Shown here in pieces: positions 6,264-13,136 of a stretch of 22,129 nucleotides of DNA (within the stretch, counting starts at the first letter, position 1; each line of letters starts with the position of its first letter). The DNA comes from Firmicutes bacterium UBA1768 (lineage in GTDB: Bacteria; Bacillota; Clostridia; Peptostreptococcales; Anaerovoracaceae). The DNA is taken from contig DCGW01000028.1 in assembly GCA_002315335.1 (NCBI GenBank), positions 36,616 through 58,744 of the forward strand, in the 5' to 3' direction. The translations under genes were made by a program, and so were the position numbers. The notes beneath the pieces are model-generated. The model searched no databases, had not been told where the DNA came from, and saw nothing but the letters and a program-made list of their open reading frames with translations.

Positions 6264-6734
6264 CTATTTTGTTAAATCTAAAAACTCTGCCTCGACAAAC
6301 TCTGCCAGCTCCTCTGGGTTAACCTCAACCTGCAAACCGCGTTGACCACCGCTTACAAGTATAGTATCAAACAATACTGCTGTTTCGTCTATGAAGGTCG
6401 GGTATTTTTTCTTCATTCCGACAGGAGAGCAGCCTCCTCTGATATAGCCAGTAAGTCCCAGCAGCTCCTTAACATGAATCATCTCAACTCTTTTGTTCTT
6501 CGTCTTTGAGGCCGCTTTCTTCAGATCGAGCTCGTCCGGAGAAGGAATGCAGAACACGTGTATTCCTCCCGGCTCGGTCCTCGTAACAAGGGTTTTGAAC
6601 ACTCTTGCCTCGTCCTCTCCAACGGTTTCAGCTACATGAACACCGCTTACATCGTCCTCGTCCACTTCATATTCAACTATATTATATTTTATTCCCGCCT
6701 GATCAAGCAGGCGCATAGCATTAGTTTTTGTCAT
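6264..6734 (-). CDS. ybaK: YbaK/EbsC-type aminoacyl-tRNA deacylase
   Basis: This 156-residue protein has the usual length for YbaK, the trans-editing enzyme that hydrolyses Cys-tRNA(Pro). Recognisable blocks are the TKTNAMRLLDQAGI start, VFKTLVT (the conserved Lys of the active site), FCIPSPDELDLKKAA, LTGYIRGGCSPVGMKKKYP (GxxSP loop) and the C-terminal VSGGQRGLQVEVNPEEL. It follows the second ABC gene by 11 bases and uses an SD in GGCGGTGA, so it is the last gene of the five-gene run. Why a tRNA editor follows an exporter is unclear. No terminator is visible after it. Distinguishing Cys-tRNA(Pro) deacylase from related ProX/EbsC activities needs biochemistry. Confidence 0.93.
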   Translation of the reverse strand: MTKTNAMRLLDQAGIKYNIVEYEVDEDDVSGVHVAETVGEDEARVFKTLVTRTEPGGIHVFCIPSPDELDLKKAASKTKNKRVEMIHVKELLGLTGYIRGGCSPVGMKKKYPTFIDETAVLFDTILVSGGQRGLQVEVNPEELAEFVEAEFLDLTK

Positions 6735-6745
6735 TTCTTCACCGC

Positions 6746-8701
6746 CTATTGCATGTCCAATTCCGAAATAGAACCTCCTGTATAAAGCTGATAGTACCTG
6801 CCCTTGAGCTCCATCAGCTCCTCGTGGGTTCCTCTCTCTATTATTCTGCCTGCATCCATTACCATAATAACGTTTGCATTCATTACCGTTGAAAGCCTGT
6901 GCGCAATAACGAAAACCGTCCTGCCCTGCATGAGCTTGTCCATGCCCTGCTGAACTATTGCCTCGGTTCTCGTGTCTATGCTCGAAGTCGCCTCGTCGAG
7001 TATCATAACAGGCGGATCGTTTACCGCAGCCCTTGCAATAGACAAAAGCTGCCTCTGACCCTGTGAAAGATTTGCTCCGTCTCCCTCAAGCAAGGTGTCG
7101 TAGCCCTCAGGTAATCTCATAATAAAATCATGAGCGTTTGCAAGCTTTGCCGCCTCTTCAACCTCTTCGTCTGTTGCCGAAAGTCTTCCATACCTGATAT
7201 TCTCACGAACAGTAGCAGTAAAGAGGTTTGTTTCCTGAAGCACCATTCCAAGCGAGCGTCTGAGGTCACCCTTCTTCATTTTCTTAATATCTATTCCATC
7301 ATATATAATACTGCCCTCAGTTATTTCATAAAACCTGTTGATGAGGTTGGTTATTGTAGTTTTTCCGGCTCCTGTTGCACCGACAAAGGCAACCTTCTGG
7401 CCCGGCTTTGCGTAAAGGTTTATATCGTGAAGAACGGTTTTATCTTCGTTATAACCAAACACAACATTTTTAAACCTCACATCTCCCATAAGGTCGGTAT
7501 ATCTGATGCTTCCGTCCTCGCAGACCTCCTTCCAGGCCCACCATTCCGTTCTTCCGTCAGCTTCTGTAAGCTTTCCGTCAACATATTTCGCATCTACAAG
7601 GCTGACCGAACCCTCATAGTCCTCTGGCTCTGCGTCCATAAGCTCAAAAACTCTTTCCGCTCCGGCCAGCGCCATTACTACTGAGTTAACCTGCTGCGAA
7701 ACCTGAGTTATCGGCATGGAAAAGCTCTTTGTAAGCTGAAGAAAGGCCGCAATTCCACCTAAGGTGAGGCCTCCGCCCCAGCCCGAGATTGCAAGAAAGC
7801 CACCGACTATCGCTACGATAACATACATGATATTTCCTAAGTTTGCCATTATCGGCATCAGGGAATTTGCTATTCTGTTTGCATTTGTGGCGCTTTCGCA
7901 AAGCTCCTCGTTTAACCCATCAAAGCCTTCCTTTGTTTCGTCTTCCCTGCAGAAAACCTGAACAACCTTCTGACCGGAAACCATTTCTTCAATATATCCG
8001 TTCAGCCCTCCCAGAGATTTCTGCTGCTCAACAAAGTACTTGCCAGCCATTCCTCCAACCTTGCCTGTTACCTTAAGCATAACGAAGGTCATGAGCAAAA
8101 CTACAAGTGTAAGCGGAATGCTGTAATAAATCATCGCTGCTAAAACAGCTGCAATGGTTATTGCCGATGAGAAGAGCTGCGGAAGAGTCTGAGCCATCAT
8201 CTGTCTGAGAGTATCGGTATCGTTGGTGTATCGGCTCATGACATCGCCAAAGCTGTTGGTATCAAAATACCTGAGAGGAAGCCTCTGCATGCCTTCAAAC
8301 ATCTCGTCTCTTATATCCTTCAGCACCTTCTGCGCAATAACAACCATGATTCTGTTGTAAAACAACGTAGATAAAGCTGCGACCGCATAAATGCACGCCA
8401 TAATGCACAGAACCTTAAACAGTCCCGTGAAGACAGGGTTGGCCATCTTTGTAAGCGGAACTATGTAGTCATCCACGAGCACGCTCATGAACATGGAGCT
8501 TGCAACACTACCGGCTGTTGCGAGGAGGATGAAAATGCATACAGCTGCCATTTTGAACCAATGAGGCTTTAGATACGCCATCATTCTTTTTATTGTTTTC
8601 TTCGCATCCTTTGCTCCGGCTCCCTTGATTTTCACTCCTCTTTTAGGTGCTCCGCCGTGCCCCGGACCGACAGCCCTTGAGTTTTCTCTTTCGTTACTCA
8701 T
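6746..8701 (-). CDS. ABC exporter half-transporter, catalytic subunit (TM288/YheH-like)
   Basis: This is a 651-residue fused permease-ATPase. Residues 1-38 are a Gly/Lys-rich cytoplasmic tail, about 45-345 hold six membrane helices, and 365-405 are a Trp-containing insert before the ATPase domain, common in this subfamily. The ATPase shows Walker A GATGAGKT (441-448), Q489, signature LSQGQ (545-549), Walker B VMILDE with the catalytic E570, and switch H601. The altered signature (Q for G) together with an intact Walker B is the mark of the catalytic half of heterodimeric exporters. The ATG at 8699-8701 is chosen because GGAGG lies 8 bases upstream; the upstream GTG is inside that SD. It overlaps the previous gene by 8 bases. 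The substrate (drug, lipid or peptide) is unknown. Confidence 0.95.
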   Translation of the reverse strand: MSNERENSRAVGPGHGGAPKRGVKIKGAGAKDAKKTIKRMMAYLKPHWFKMAAVCIFILLATAGSVASSMFMSVLVDDYIVPLTKMANPVFTGLFKVLCIMACIYAVAALSTLFYNRIMVVIAQKVLKDIRDEMFEGMQRLPLRYFDTNSFGDVMSRYTNDTDTLRQMMAQTLPQLFSSAITIAAVLAAMIYYSIPLTLVVLLMTFVMLKVTGKVGGMAGKYFVEQQKSLGGLNGYIEEMVSGQKVVQVFCREDETKEGFDGLNEELCESATNANRIANSLMPIMANLGNIMYVIVAIVGGFLAISGWGGGLTLGGIAAFLQLTKSFSMPITQVSQQVNSVVMALAGAERVFELMDAEPEDYEGSVSLVDAKYVDGKLTEADGRTEWWAWKEVCEDGSIRYTDLMGDVRFKNVVFGYNEDKTVLHDINLYAKPGQKVAFVGATGAGKTTITNLINRFYEITEGSIIYDGIDIKKMKKGDLRRSLGMVLQETNLFTATVRENIRYGRLSATDEEVEEAAKLANAHDFIMRLPEGYDTLLEGDGANLSQGQRQLLSIARAAVNDPPVMILDEATSSIDTRTEAIVQQGMDKLMQGRTVFVIAHRLSTVMNANVIMVMDAGRIIERGTHEELMELKGRYYQLYTGGSISELDMQ

Positions 8702-10427
8702 CAAAGTCACCTCCCTTCTGCTGTGAAAGGCAGGCTTCTCTGTAAATCTGATTTGAAGCCATCAGCTCATCGTGTGTTCCGACTCCGTTAATTTCTCCGT
8801 CATCGAGAACTATTATCATATCCGCTTCCTGCACAGAAGAAATTCTCTGCGCAATTATTATCTTAGTGGTATCAGGAATTTCATTTTTGAACGCAGCCCT
8901 TATTTTGCAATCAGTCGCTGTATCTACCGCCGAGGTGGAGTCATCCAAAATAAGGATCTTCGGCTGTTTTATCAACGCTCTGGCGATACACAGTCTTTGT
9001 CGCTGACCGCCGGAAACATTAGAGCCTCCCTGTTCAATATATGTGTCATATTTTTCAGGGAACTTTTCTATAAACTCTTCTGCCTGAGCCTGCTGACAGG
9101 CTCTCACCATCTGCTCCTCTGTTGCATCCTTGTTGCCCCACCTGAGATTTTCCTTGATTGTTCCCGAGAACAGAAGGTTTTTCTGAAGCACCATGGCCAC
9201 GCTGTCTCTCAGTGTGGTAATGTCATAGTCCTTAACATTGATACCGCCGACCATAACCTCGCCCTCAGTAACATCGTATAGCCTTGGTATCAGCTGAACA
9301 AGAGAGGTCTTTGAACTTCCTGTTCCACCGATAACCCCCACAGTTGAACCGGAAGGAATTTCCAGATTTACCATTTTCAGGCAAAGCTTTTCCGCATTCT
9401 TGCTATAGCTGAAGGACGCGTTTTTAAAGCAGATAGAACCATCCTTTACCTCAAATACAGGGTCTTTTCCATTTGTGATGTCTGCTTTTTCGTCAATAAT
9501 CTCGCATACACGCTCTGCCGATGCCTTTGATATTATTATCATTACGAAAACGAGAGAAAGAATCATAAGACTCATCAGAATCTGCATCGCATAGGTGATA
9601 ATTCCCACGAGCTCTCCGGTAGTCATTGAGCCTCCGACTATCAGCTTCGCTCCCAGCCACGACGCGCCTATCATGCAGGTATAAATTGCAATCTGCATTA
9701 CAGGTCCATTGAAGGCGATTATTTTTTCAGCCTTGGAAAAGTCCTTGAAAATGGTCTGCGATACGCCCTTGAATTTTTCACTTTCGTGGTCTTCTCTCAC
9801 GTAGGACTTAACTACTCTTATGCCTCTGACATTTTCTCTGACTACATTATTCAATTTGTCGTAGGTCTTGAAGATTCTCTCGAAAATCGGGAAAGCTCCC
9901 CTCATTATGAGAAAGAAAGCTACTCCCAAAAACGGCACCATAGCCAAAAATACCATAGTAATTCTTGCATTGATTGACCACGCCATAATAATTGAAAATA
10001 TAAGCATGAGCGGGCTTCTTACCGCTACTCTTATTATCATCATAAAAGCATTTTGTACGTTTGTTACGTCAGTGGTCAGCCGGGTTATAATACCGCCTGT
10101 AGAATATTTATCTATGTTTGAAAATGAAAACGTCTGAACATTGTGAAATATTTCACGTCTCAGGTTTTTAGCAAAGCCAGCAGAAGCAACCGCCGCGCTT
10201 CTCGCTGCCATAACGCCGAAAAACAGGGAAAAGCCGGCACATACGAGAAGTATAAGGCCATACTTCCATATTGCCGACATGCTGCCTGCGTCAACGCCAA
10301 GGTCTATGAGCTTTGCCATAACCATAGGAATTATTACTTCCATAACAATTTCCAGAGTTATCCATATCGGAGTAATAATAGAATCCTTCTTATATTCTCC
10401 GATACATCTGCTCAATTTTTTTATCAT
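8694..10427 (-). CDS. ABC exporter half-transporter, degenerate-site subunit (TM287/YheI-like)
   Basis: This 577-residue fused permease-ATPase has six membrane helices within about 1-300 and the ATPase domain from about 325. Walker A is GGTGSSKT (367-374), the signature is a canonical VSGGQ (471-475), Walker B is ILILDD with Asp496 where the catalytic Glu should be, and the switch residue is Gln527 (IIIAQRI) rather than His. Those two substitutions, paired with the intact Walker B but altered signature of the next gene, predict one hydrolytic and one degenerate ATP site, as in TM287/288, LmrCD and BmrCD. The ATG at 10425-10427 has AGGGG about 14 bases upstream, a long spacing. The gene starts 26 bases after the GTPase gene. 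Confidence 0.95.
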   Translation of the reverse strand: MIKKLSRCIGEYKKDSIITPIWITLEIVMEVIIPMVMAKLIDLGVDAGSMSAIWKYGLILLVCAGFSLFFGVMAARSAAVASAGFAKNLRREIFHNVQTFSFSNIDKYSTGGIITRLTTDVTNVQNAFMMIIRVAVRSPLMLIFSIIMAWSINARITMVFLAMVPFLGVAFFLIMRGAFPIFERIFKTYDKLNNVVRENVRGIRVVKSYVREDHESEKFKGVSQTIFKDFSKAEKIIAFNGPVMQIAIYTCMIGASWLGAKLIVGGSMTTGELVGIITYAMQILMSLMILSLVFVMIIISKASAERVCEIIDEKADITNGKDPVFEVKDGSICFKNASFSYSKNAEKLCLKMVNLEIPSGSTVGVIGGTGSSKTSLVQLIPRLYDVTEGEVMVGGINVKDYDITTLRDSVAMVLQKNLLFSGTIKENLRWGNKDATEEQMVRACQQAQAEEFIEKFPEKYDTYIEQGGSNVSGGQRQRLCIARALIKQPKILILDDSTSAVDTATDCKIRAAFKNEIPDTTKIIIAQRISSVQEADMIIVLDDGEINGVGTHDELMASNQIYREACLSQQKGGDFDE

Positions 10428-10452
10428 TATTTTGTTATTTCCCCTTTCAATA

Positions 10453-11421
10453 TCAGTAGAAAACAGCCACCTCTTCTTCAGGCTCCTCGCAGTCCTCTAT
10501 CTCCAGCAGGTTAAGAACAGGTCCCTCTTCACCATTATAAATCTCGTGTTCTTCCCAGGTTACCCGCGCTGTCATTATTGCCCAGCCCTTGCTCTTGAGA
10601 GTCGAAACATCGCCCTCCAGCCTTGCAAGGATTCCACAAAATTCAATATCCTCCACACAGCAGGTCATAACATGACGTCCGAAAATAAAGCAGCCCTCAG
10701 GCATTCTGTGGTCAGTGAGAGTCCTTCCCTTGACCCGAACAACCTTGCCCTCGTAGTCCTGTGGCTCCTCATTTACTTCTCTGTAAAAAATGGCGTAGTC
10801 AAGATCCTCTATCTCAATAATATCTGCATTGATGTCATAAGGCAGAGGGTCGGGAATTGTGTCAGGCTCAACTCTTCCGTCTTCGTATTCGTAGAGAATA
10901 TCAGATCTCTTGTTGAAGGTTCTGACAACCTTGTGAACCGCATTTCTGTCAAAGCTGTCGTTCCACCTGTTGAATACTACTGTATCGCAGGTCTTGAACT
11001 TGTCAGCCACCTGATTGCGCATATTGGTGTTGTACATCTCAAAGGTACCAGAGTCTACCATGCACATAGCCTGACAGAGCACCCAGTTTTCCGGCGAATT
11101 TTCGATAAAGCTCTCGAGCTTCCACATCCCGTTAAACTCAACCAAAACCTTCTCAATTTTATATTTTTTCTGGAGGTAGTTTAACCACTCCTCAGTGAGG
11201 TGTTCTTCCTTTTCGACGAGCGCAGGGAAAACATTTTCAGGGCTCGCAAACCTTTTCTGGTCATACTCCACCTCACCCTCTTCACATACTAACAAAAGAG
11301 TTCTCTTTCCATCTATGAAATCTTCGTTTTCAAGGCATTCCTGAAGAAAGGTTGTTTTTCCACTCTCTAAAAATCCCGCAAAAATATATACAGGAACCTC
11401 GTTCATTACTCCGTTAAGCAT
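10453..11421 (-). CDS. Divergent G3E GTPase with DUF1980-like C-terminal domain
   Basis: This is a 322-residue protein. The N-terminal half is a CobW/G3E GTPase: Walker A GFLESGKTT (16-24), CEEGEVEYD (46-54) in place of the usual ENEFG, VEFNG (94-98) for EPSG, and FNRWND (150-155) as the base-recognition NKxD equivalent. It lacks the CxCC metal motif of canonical members. The C-terminal part, about 222-308, resembles the DUF1980/TIGR03943 (YcgQ) domain: YEGKVVRVKGR, then FIFGRHVMTCCVEDIEFCG with Cys254, Cys255 and Cys262. The start ATG overlaps the stop of the upstream GTPase gene by one base; a second ATG at codon 6 has GGAG but only 2 bases away. A partner role in metal insertion is inferred. 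Confidence 0.85.
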   Translation of the reverse strand: MLNGVMNEVPVYIFAGFLESGKTTFLQECLENEDFIDGKRTLLLVCEEGEVEYDQKRFASPENVFPALVEKEEHLTEEWLNYLQKKYKIEKVLVEFNGMWKLESFIENSPENWVLCQAMCMVDSGTFEMYNTNMRNQVADKFKTCDTVVFNRWNDSFDRNAVHKVVRTFNKRSDILYEYEDGRVEPDTIPDPLPYDINADIIEIEDLDYAIFYREVNEEPQDYEGKVVRVKGRTLTDHRMPEGCFIFGRHVMTCCVEDIEFCGILARLEGDVSTLKSKGWAIMTARVTWEEHEIYNGEEGPVLNLLEIEDCEEPEEEVAVFY

Positions 11422-12581
11422 TACATACCAAAGAGCTTTTTAAGCTCATCCTCTCTTATTTCGGCTCCGATTACGCAGAGGCGGCCGATTATTCCGGCTG
11501 AGCCTTCTTTGACCTCAGGCTCTCCCGGTACATAGTCGAAGTGAATCCACTTGCCGTCCTTGCCTTCAACCAGGCCCTTGGCTCTGATAACCATGCCGTA
11601 CTTCTTTTCGTCCTCGATTTCTTCGAGTATCTCTTCAAGCTGCTGCCTGTCGAACTTTGCTGTTGTTTCCACTCCCCAGCTTGAGAAAACCTCGTCGGCA
11701 TCGTGGTCATGGTCGTGGTGGTCATGACCGCAGCCGCAGGAACAGCCATGGTCGTGGTCGTGGTGGTGGTCGTGTTCATGTTCATGGTGATGTTCGTGTT
11801 CGTGGTCATGATGGTGATCATGTTCGTGATGATGGTCATGTTCATGGCACTCGTGGTCATGATCGTGGTGGTGCTCATGATGATGCTCGTGGTCATGTTC
11901 ATGGTGGTGATGGTGGTCGTGTCCACAGCCGCAGTCATGGTCGTGATGATGCTCGTGCTCCTCCACCATATGCTTCAGCTCATCCTCAAGGGTGTCCTTG
12001 CATTCGATAGCCTCAATAATCTGCTGACCGGTAAGCTCGTCCCACGGTGTTGTGATAAGCACAGCCTCAGGATTTTCGCCCTTTAAAAGCTCAACACACT
12101 CTTCCAGCTTTTTCTCTGGAAGCCCCTTAGTGTGACTGAGAATAATAGCAGTCGCGTACTCAACCTGATTTTCAAAAAACTCCCCAAAGTTTTTCATGTA
12201 CATCTTGCATTTTTTTGCATCAACAACAGTTGACAGGCTGTTTATTGCCACATCGTCAAAGCCCTGCACTGCCGCAGCAATATCGCTGAGCTTGCCTACC
12301 CCCGACGGCTCAACAAGGATTCTGTCAGGGCTGTATTTTTCTATTATGGTTGCAAAGGAGGATGCAAAGTCCCCTGCAAGCGAGCAGCAGATGCAGCCTG
12401 CATTTATCTCCGCAACCGAAATGCCGCTGTCAGGGAAGAGACTCCCGTCAATTCCAACGTCGCCAAACTCGTTCTCTATGAGAACCAGCTTTTCTCCTTT
12501 ATAAGCCTCCTCAAGAAGCTTTTTTATAAGTGTAGTCTTTCCGGCACCCAAAAAACCGGAAAAAATGTCAACTTTTACCAT
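11421..12581 (-). CDS. G3E (CobW/COG0523) GTPase metallochaperone with His-rich tract
   Basis: This 386-residue cytoplasmic GTPase is of the COG0523 family, which delivers Zn, Co or Ni to target proteins or acts in metal stress. It has Walker A GFLGAGKTT (9-17), ENEFGDVGID (36-45), the metal-binding GCICC (62-66), EPSG (91-94) and SHTKG (149-153) at the NKxD position, which is unusual. Residues 209-294 are a low-complexity tract with about 47 His mixed with Asp/Glu and two CGCGHDHH blocks. A CobW C-terminal domain (PF07683) follows, about 303-384. The ATG at 12579-12581 has GGAGG 5 bases upstream; the in-frame TTG before it lies in the SD. First gene of the operon. Metal identity is not determined; no Zur-like box was found upstream. 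Confidence 0.92.
   Translation of the reverse strand: MVKVDIFSGFLGAGKTTLIKKLLEEAYKGEKLVLIENEFGDVGIDGSLFPDSGISVAEINAGCICCSLAGDFASSFATIIEKYSPDRILVEPSGVGKLSDIAAAVQGFDDVAINSLSTVVDAKKCKMYMKNFGEFFENQVEYATAIILSHTKGLPEKKLEECVELLKGENPEAVLITTPWDELTGQQIIEAIECKDTLEDELKHMVEEHEHHHDHDCGCGHDHHHHHEHDHEHHHEHHHDHDHECHEHDHHHEHDHHHDHEHEHHHEHEHDHHHDHDHGCSCGCGHDHHDHDHDADEVFSSWGVETTAKFDRQQLEEILEEIEDEKKYGMVIRAKGLVEGKDGKWIHFDYVPGEPEVKEGSAGIIGRLCVIGAEIREDELKKLFGM
11700..11957 (-). repeat. Degenerate CAT/GAC-type repeat coding the His tract
   Basis: The DNA coding residues 209-294 of the His-rich GTPase is a run of CAT/CAC, GAC/GAT and GAG codons with no fixed period. The block DCGCGHDHH appears near the start and GCGHDHHDH near the end, suggesting duplication. 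The region is prone to length change by slippage. On the opposite strand it yields long open frames of Val/Met, which are artefacts. Confidence 0.8.
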
Positions 12582-12636
12582 TTGTTCCTCCAATCCGAAT
12601 TTTCCCGCTCCATGCAGGTTTTGTTCTAACCGTATT

Positions 12637-12665
12637 ATTATATACCTATCATTTTAAATACTCAA
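12637..12665 (-). promoter_or_regulatory. Promoter of the GTPase-ABC-ybaK operon
   Basis: On the minus strand TTGAGT (12660-12665), 17 bp, TATAAT (12637-12642). The first start codon is 56 bp downstream. The next four genes follow with overlaps or gaps of at most 31 bases and no terminator, so this promoter probably drives all five. Confidence 0.75.
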
Positions 12666-12700
12666 GAGGACACAATAAAAATAGAGAACTGGGTGATGAG

Positions 12701-12722
12701 TGGAGCGCCCACCGGAATCGGA
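12701..12722 (-). other. tRNA 3'-end-like fragment
   Basis: On the minus strand the string reads TCCGATTCCGG, then TGGGCGC, then TCCA: a T-loop-like part, a 7-base acceptor strand, a discriminator base and CCA, as in a Gly- or Thr-type tRNA end. No 5' half exists upstream and the T-stem does not pair, so it is not a working tRNA. TGGAGC (12701-12706) also pairs with GCTCCA (12730-12735). It may be a chance match or an old integration site. Confidence 0.25.
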
Positions 12723-12771
12723 TTTATCTGCTCCATTGAAAACAACTATTCCTTAAAACTGTGTTCTAGCA

Positions 12772-12814
12772 AAACGCACCTTTTTTTGATTTTTGAACAA
12801 AAAAAGGTGCGTTT
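12772..12814. repeat. 17-bp hairpin, copy 1
   Basis: AAACGCACCTTTTTTTG (12772-12788) and CAAAAAAAGGTGCGTTT (12798-12814) pair perfectly around a 9-base loop. The GC part is at the base of the stem and the A/T tract next to the loop, the reverse of an intrinsic terminator. CAACTATTCCTTAAA lies 29 bp upstream of the stem. Confidence 0.85.
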
Positions 12815-12947
12815 GATATTTGAAAATCGGTATTAATTTATTAAAACCCAGATTGAGAGGTCCAAAGTAATGTATTTATGCCCACAAATGTAAATATTTG
12901 GAATTAGATTGGTGCAACTATTCCTTAAATTCGGATGATTTTGATAG

Positions 12948-12990
12948 AAATGCACCGTTTTTTTGAAAATCTTAAAAAAACGGTGCATTT
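12948..12990. repeat. 17-bp hairpin, copy 2
   Basis: AAATGCACCGTTTTTTT (12948-12964) and AAAAAAACGGTGCATTT (12974-12990) pair perfectly around a 9-base loop. The geometry matches copy 1 exactly. Three positions differ from copy 1 and each is compensated on the other arm. CAACTATTCCTTAAA lies 33 bp upstream of the stem. Confidence 0.85.
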
Positions 12991-13010
12991 GCTCGAAACA
13001 TAGCCAGTCA

Positions 13011-13020
13011 TGTCATGACA
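13011..13020. promoter_or_regulatory. Palindrome upstream of the MFS promoter
   Basis: TGTCATGACA is a perfect 10-bp palindrome ending 25 bp before the -35 box at 13046. Its position would suit an activator. It is embedded in a wider CATGTCATGACACATG stretch. No regulator is named by this motif. Confidence 0.35.
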
Positions 13021-13045
13021 CATGTCAATATCCTCTCCGAAAGCC

Positions 13046-13074
13046 TTTACACCCTGGGTCTTTTATGGTATTAT
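13046..13074 (+). promoter_or_regulatory. Promoter of the MFS gene
   Basis: TTTACA (13046-13051), 17 bp, TATTAT (13069-13074). The start codon is 62 bp downstream. Confidence 0.6.
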
Positions 13075-13136
13075 CAGGTGGTATTTTCAAATCATTCGAC
13101 ACAAAATAATATCCGAATGAAGAATAGGAGGCAATC

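Larger units (their letters stand above)
12582..13136. other. 555-bp divergent intergenic region with palindromes
   Basis: There is no protein gene here. From left to right it holds the minus-strand operon promoter (12637-12665), a tRNA-3'-end-like string (12701-12722), two copies of CAACTATTCCTTAAA (12743-12757 and 12915-12929), each followed by a 17-bp hairpin (12772-12814 and 12948-12990), the palindrome TGTCATGACA (13011-13020) and the plus-strand MFS promoter (13046-13074). Most of it lies upstream of both promoters, so it should not be part of either mRNA. Confidence 0.7.

Noticed and set aside
8702..8710. GTG start for the second ABC gene
   Set aside because: The GTG is part of the SD GGAGGTG that serves the ATG three codons later.
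10279..11184. A 301-codon plus-strand open frame
   Set aside because: It lies opposite the divergent GTPase and the start of the ABC gene, has no recognisable domain or SD, and crosses a gene boundary.
11700..11957. Regular repeats that might be a CRISPR array
   Set aside because: No constant repeat with unique spacers; the periodicity comes from His/Asp/Glu codons within one reading frame.
11657..12086. Long plus-strand open frames rich in Val/Met or Arg/His/Gly across the His tract
   Set aside because: They are the reverse complement of the CAT/GAC repeat; composition is low-complexity, there is no SD, and the minus-strand GTPase explains the region fully.
12701..12735. A complete tRNA gene
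   Set aside because: Only the 3' end resembles a tRNA; there is no D-arm or anticodon arm and the T-stem does not pair.
12772..12990. The two hairpins as ordinary intrinsic terminators
   Set aside because: The A/T tract is next to the loop, no T-run follows the base of the stem, and no gene ends nearby; both flanking genes point away.
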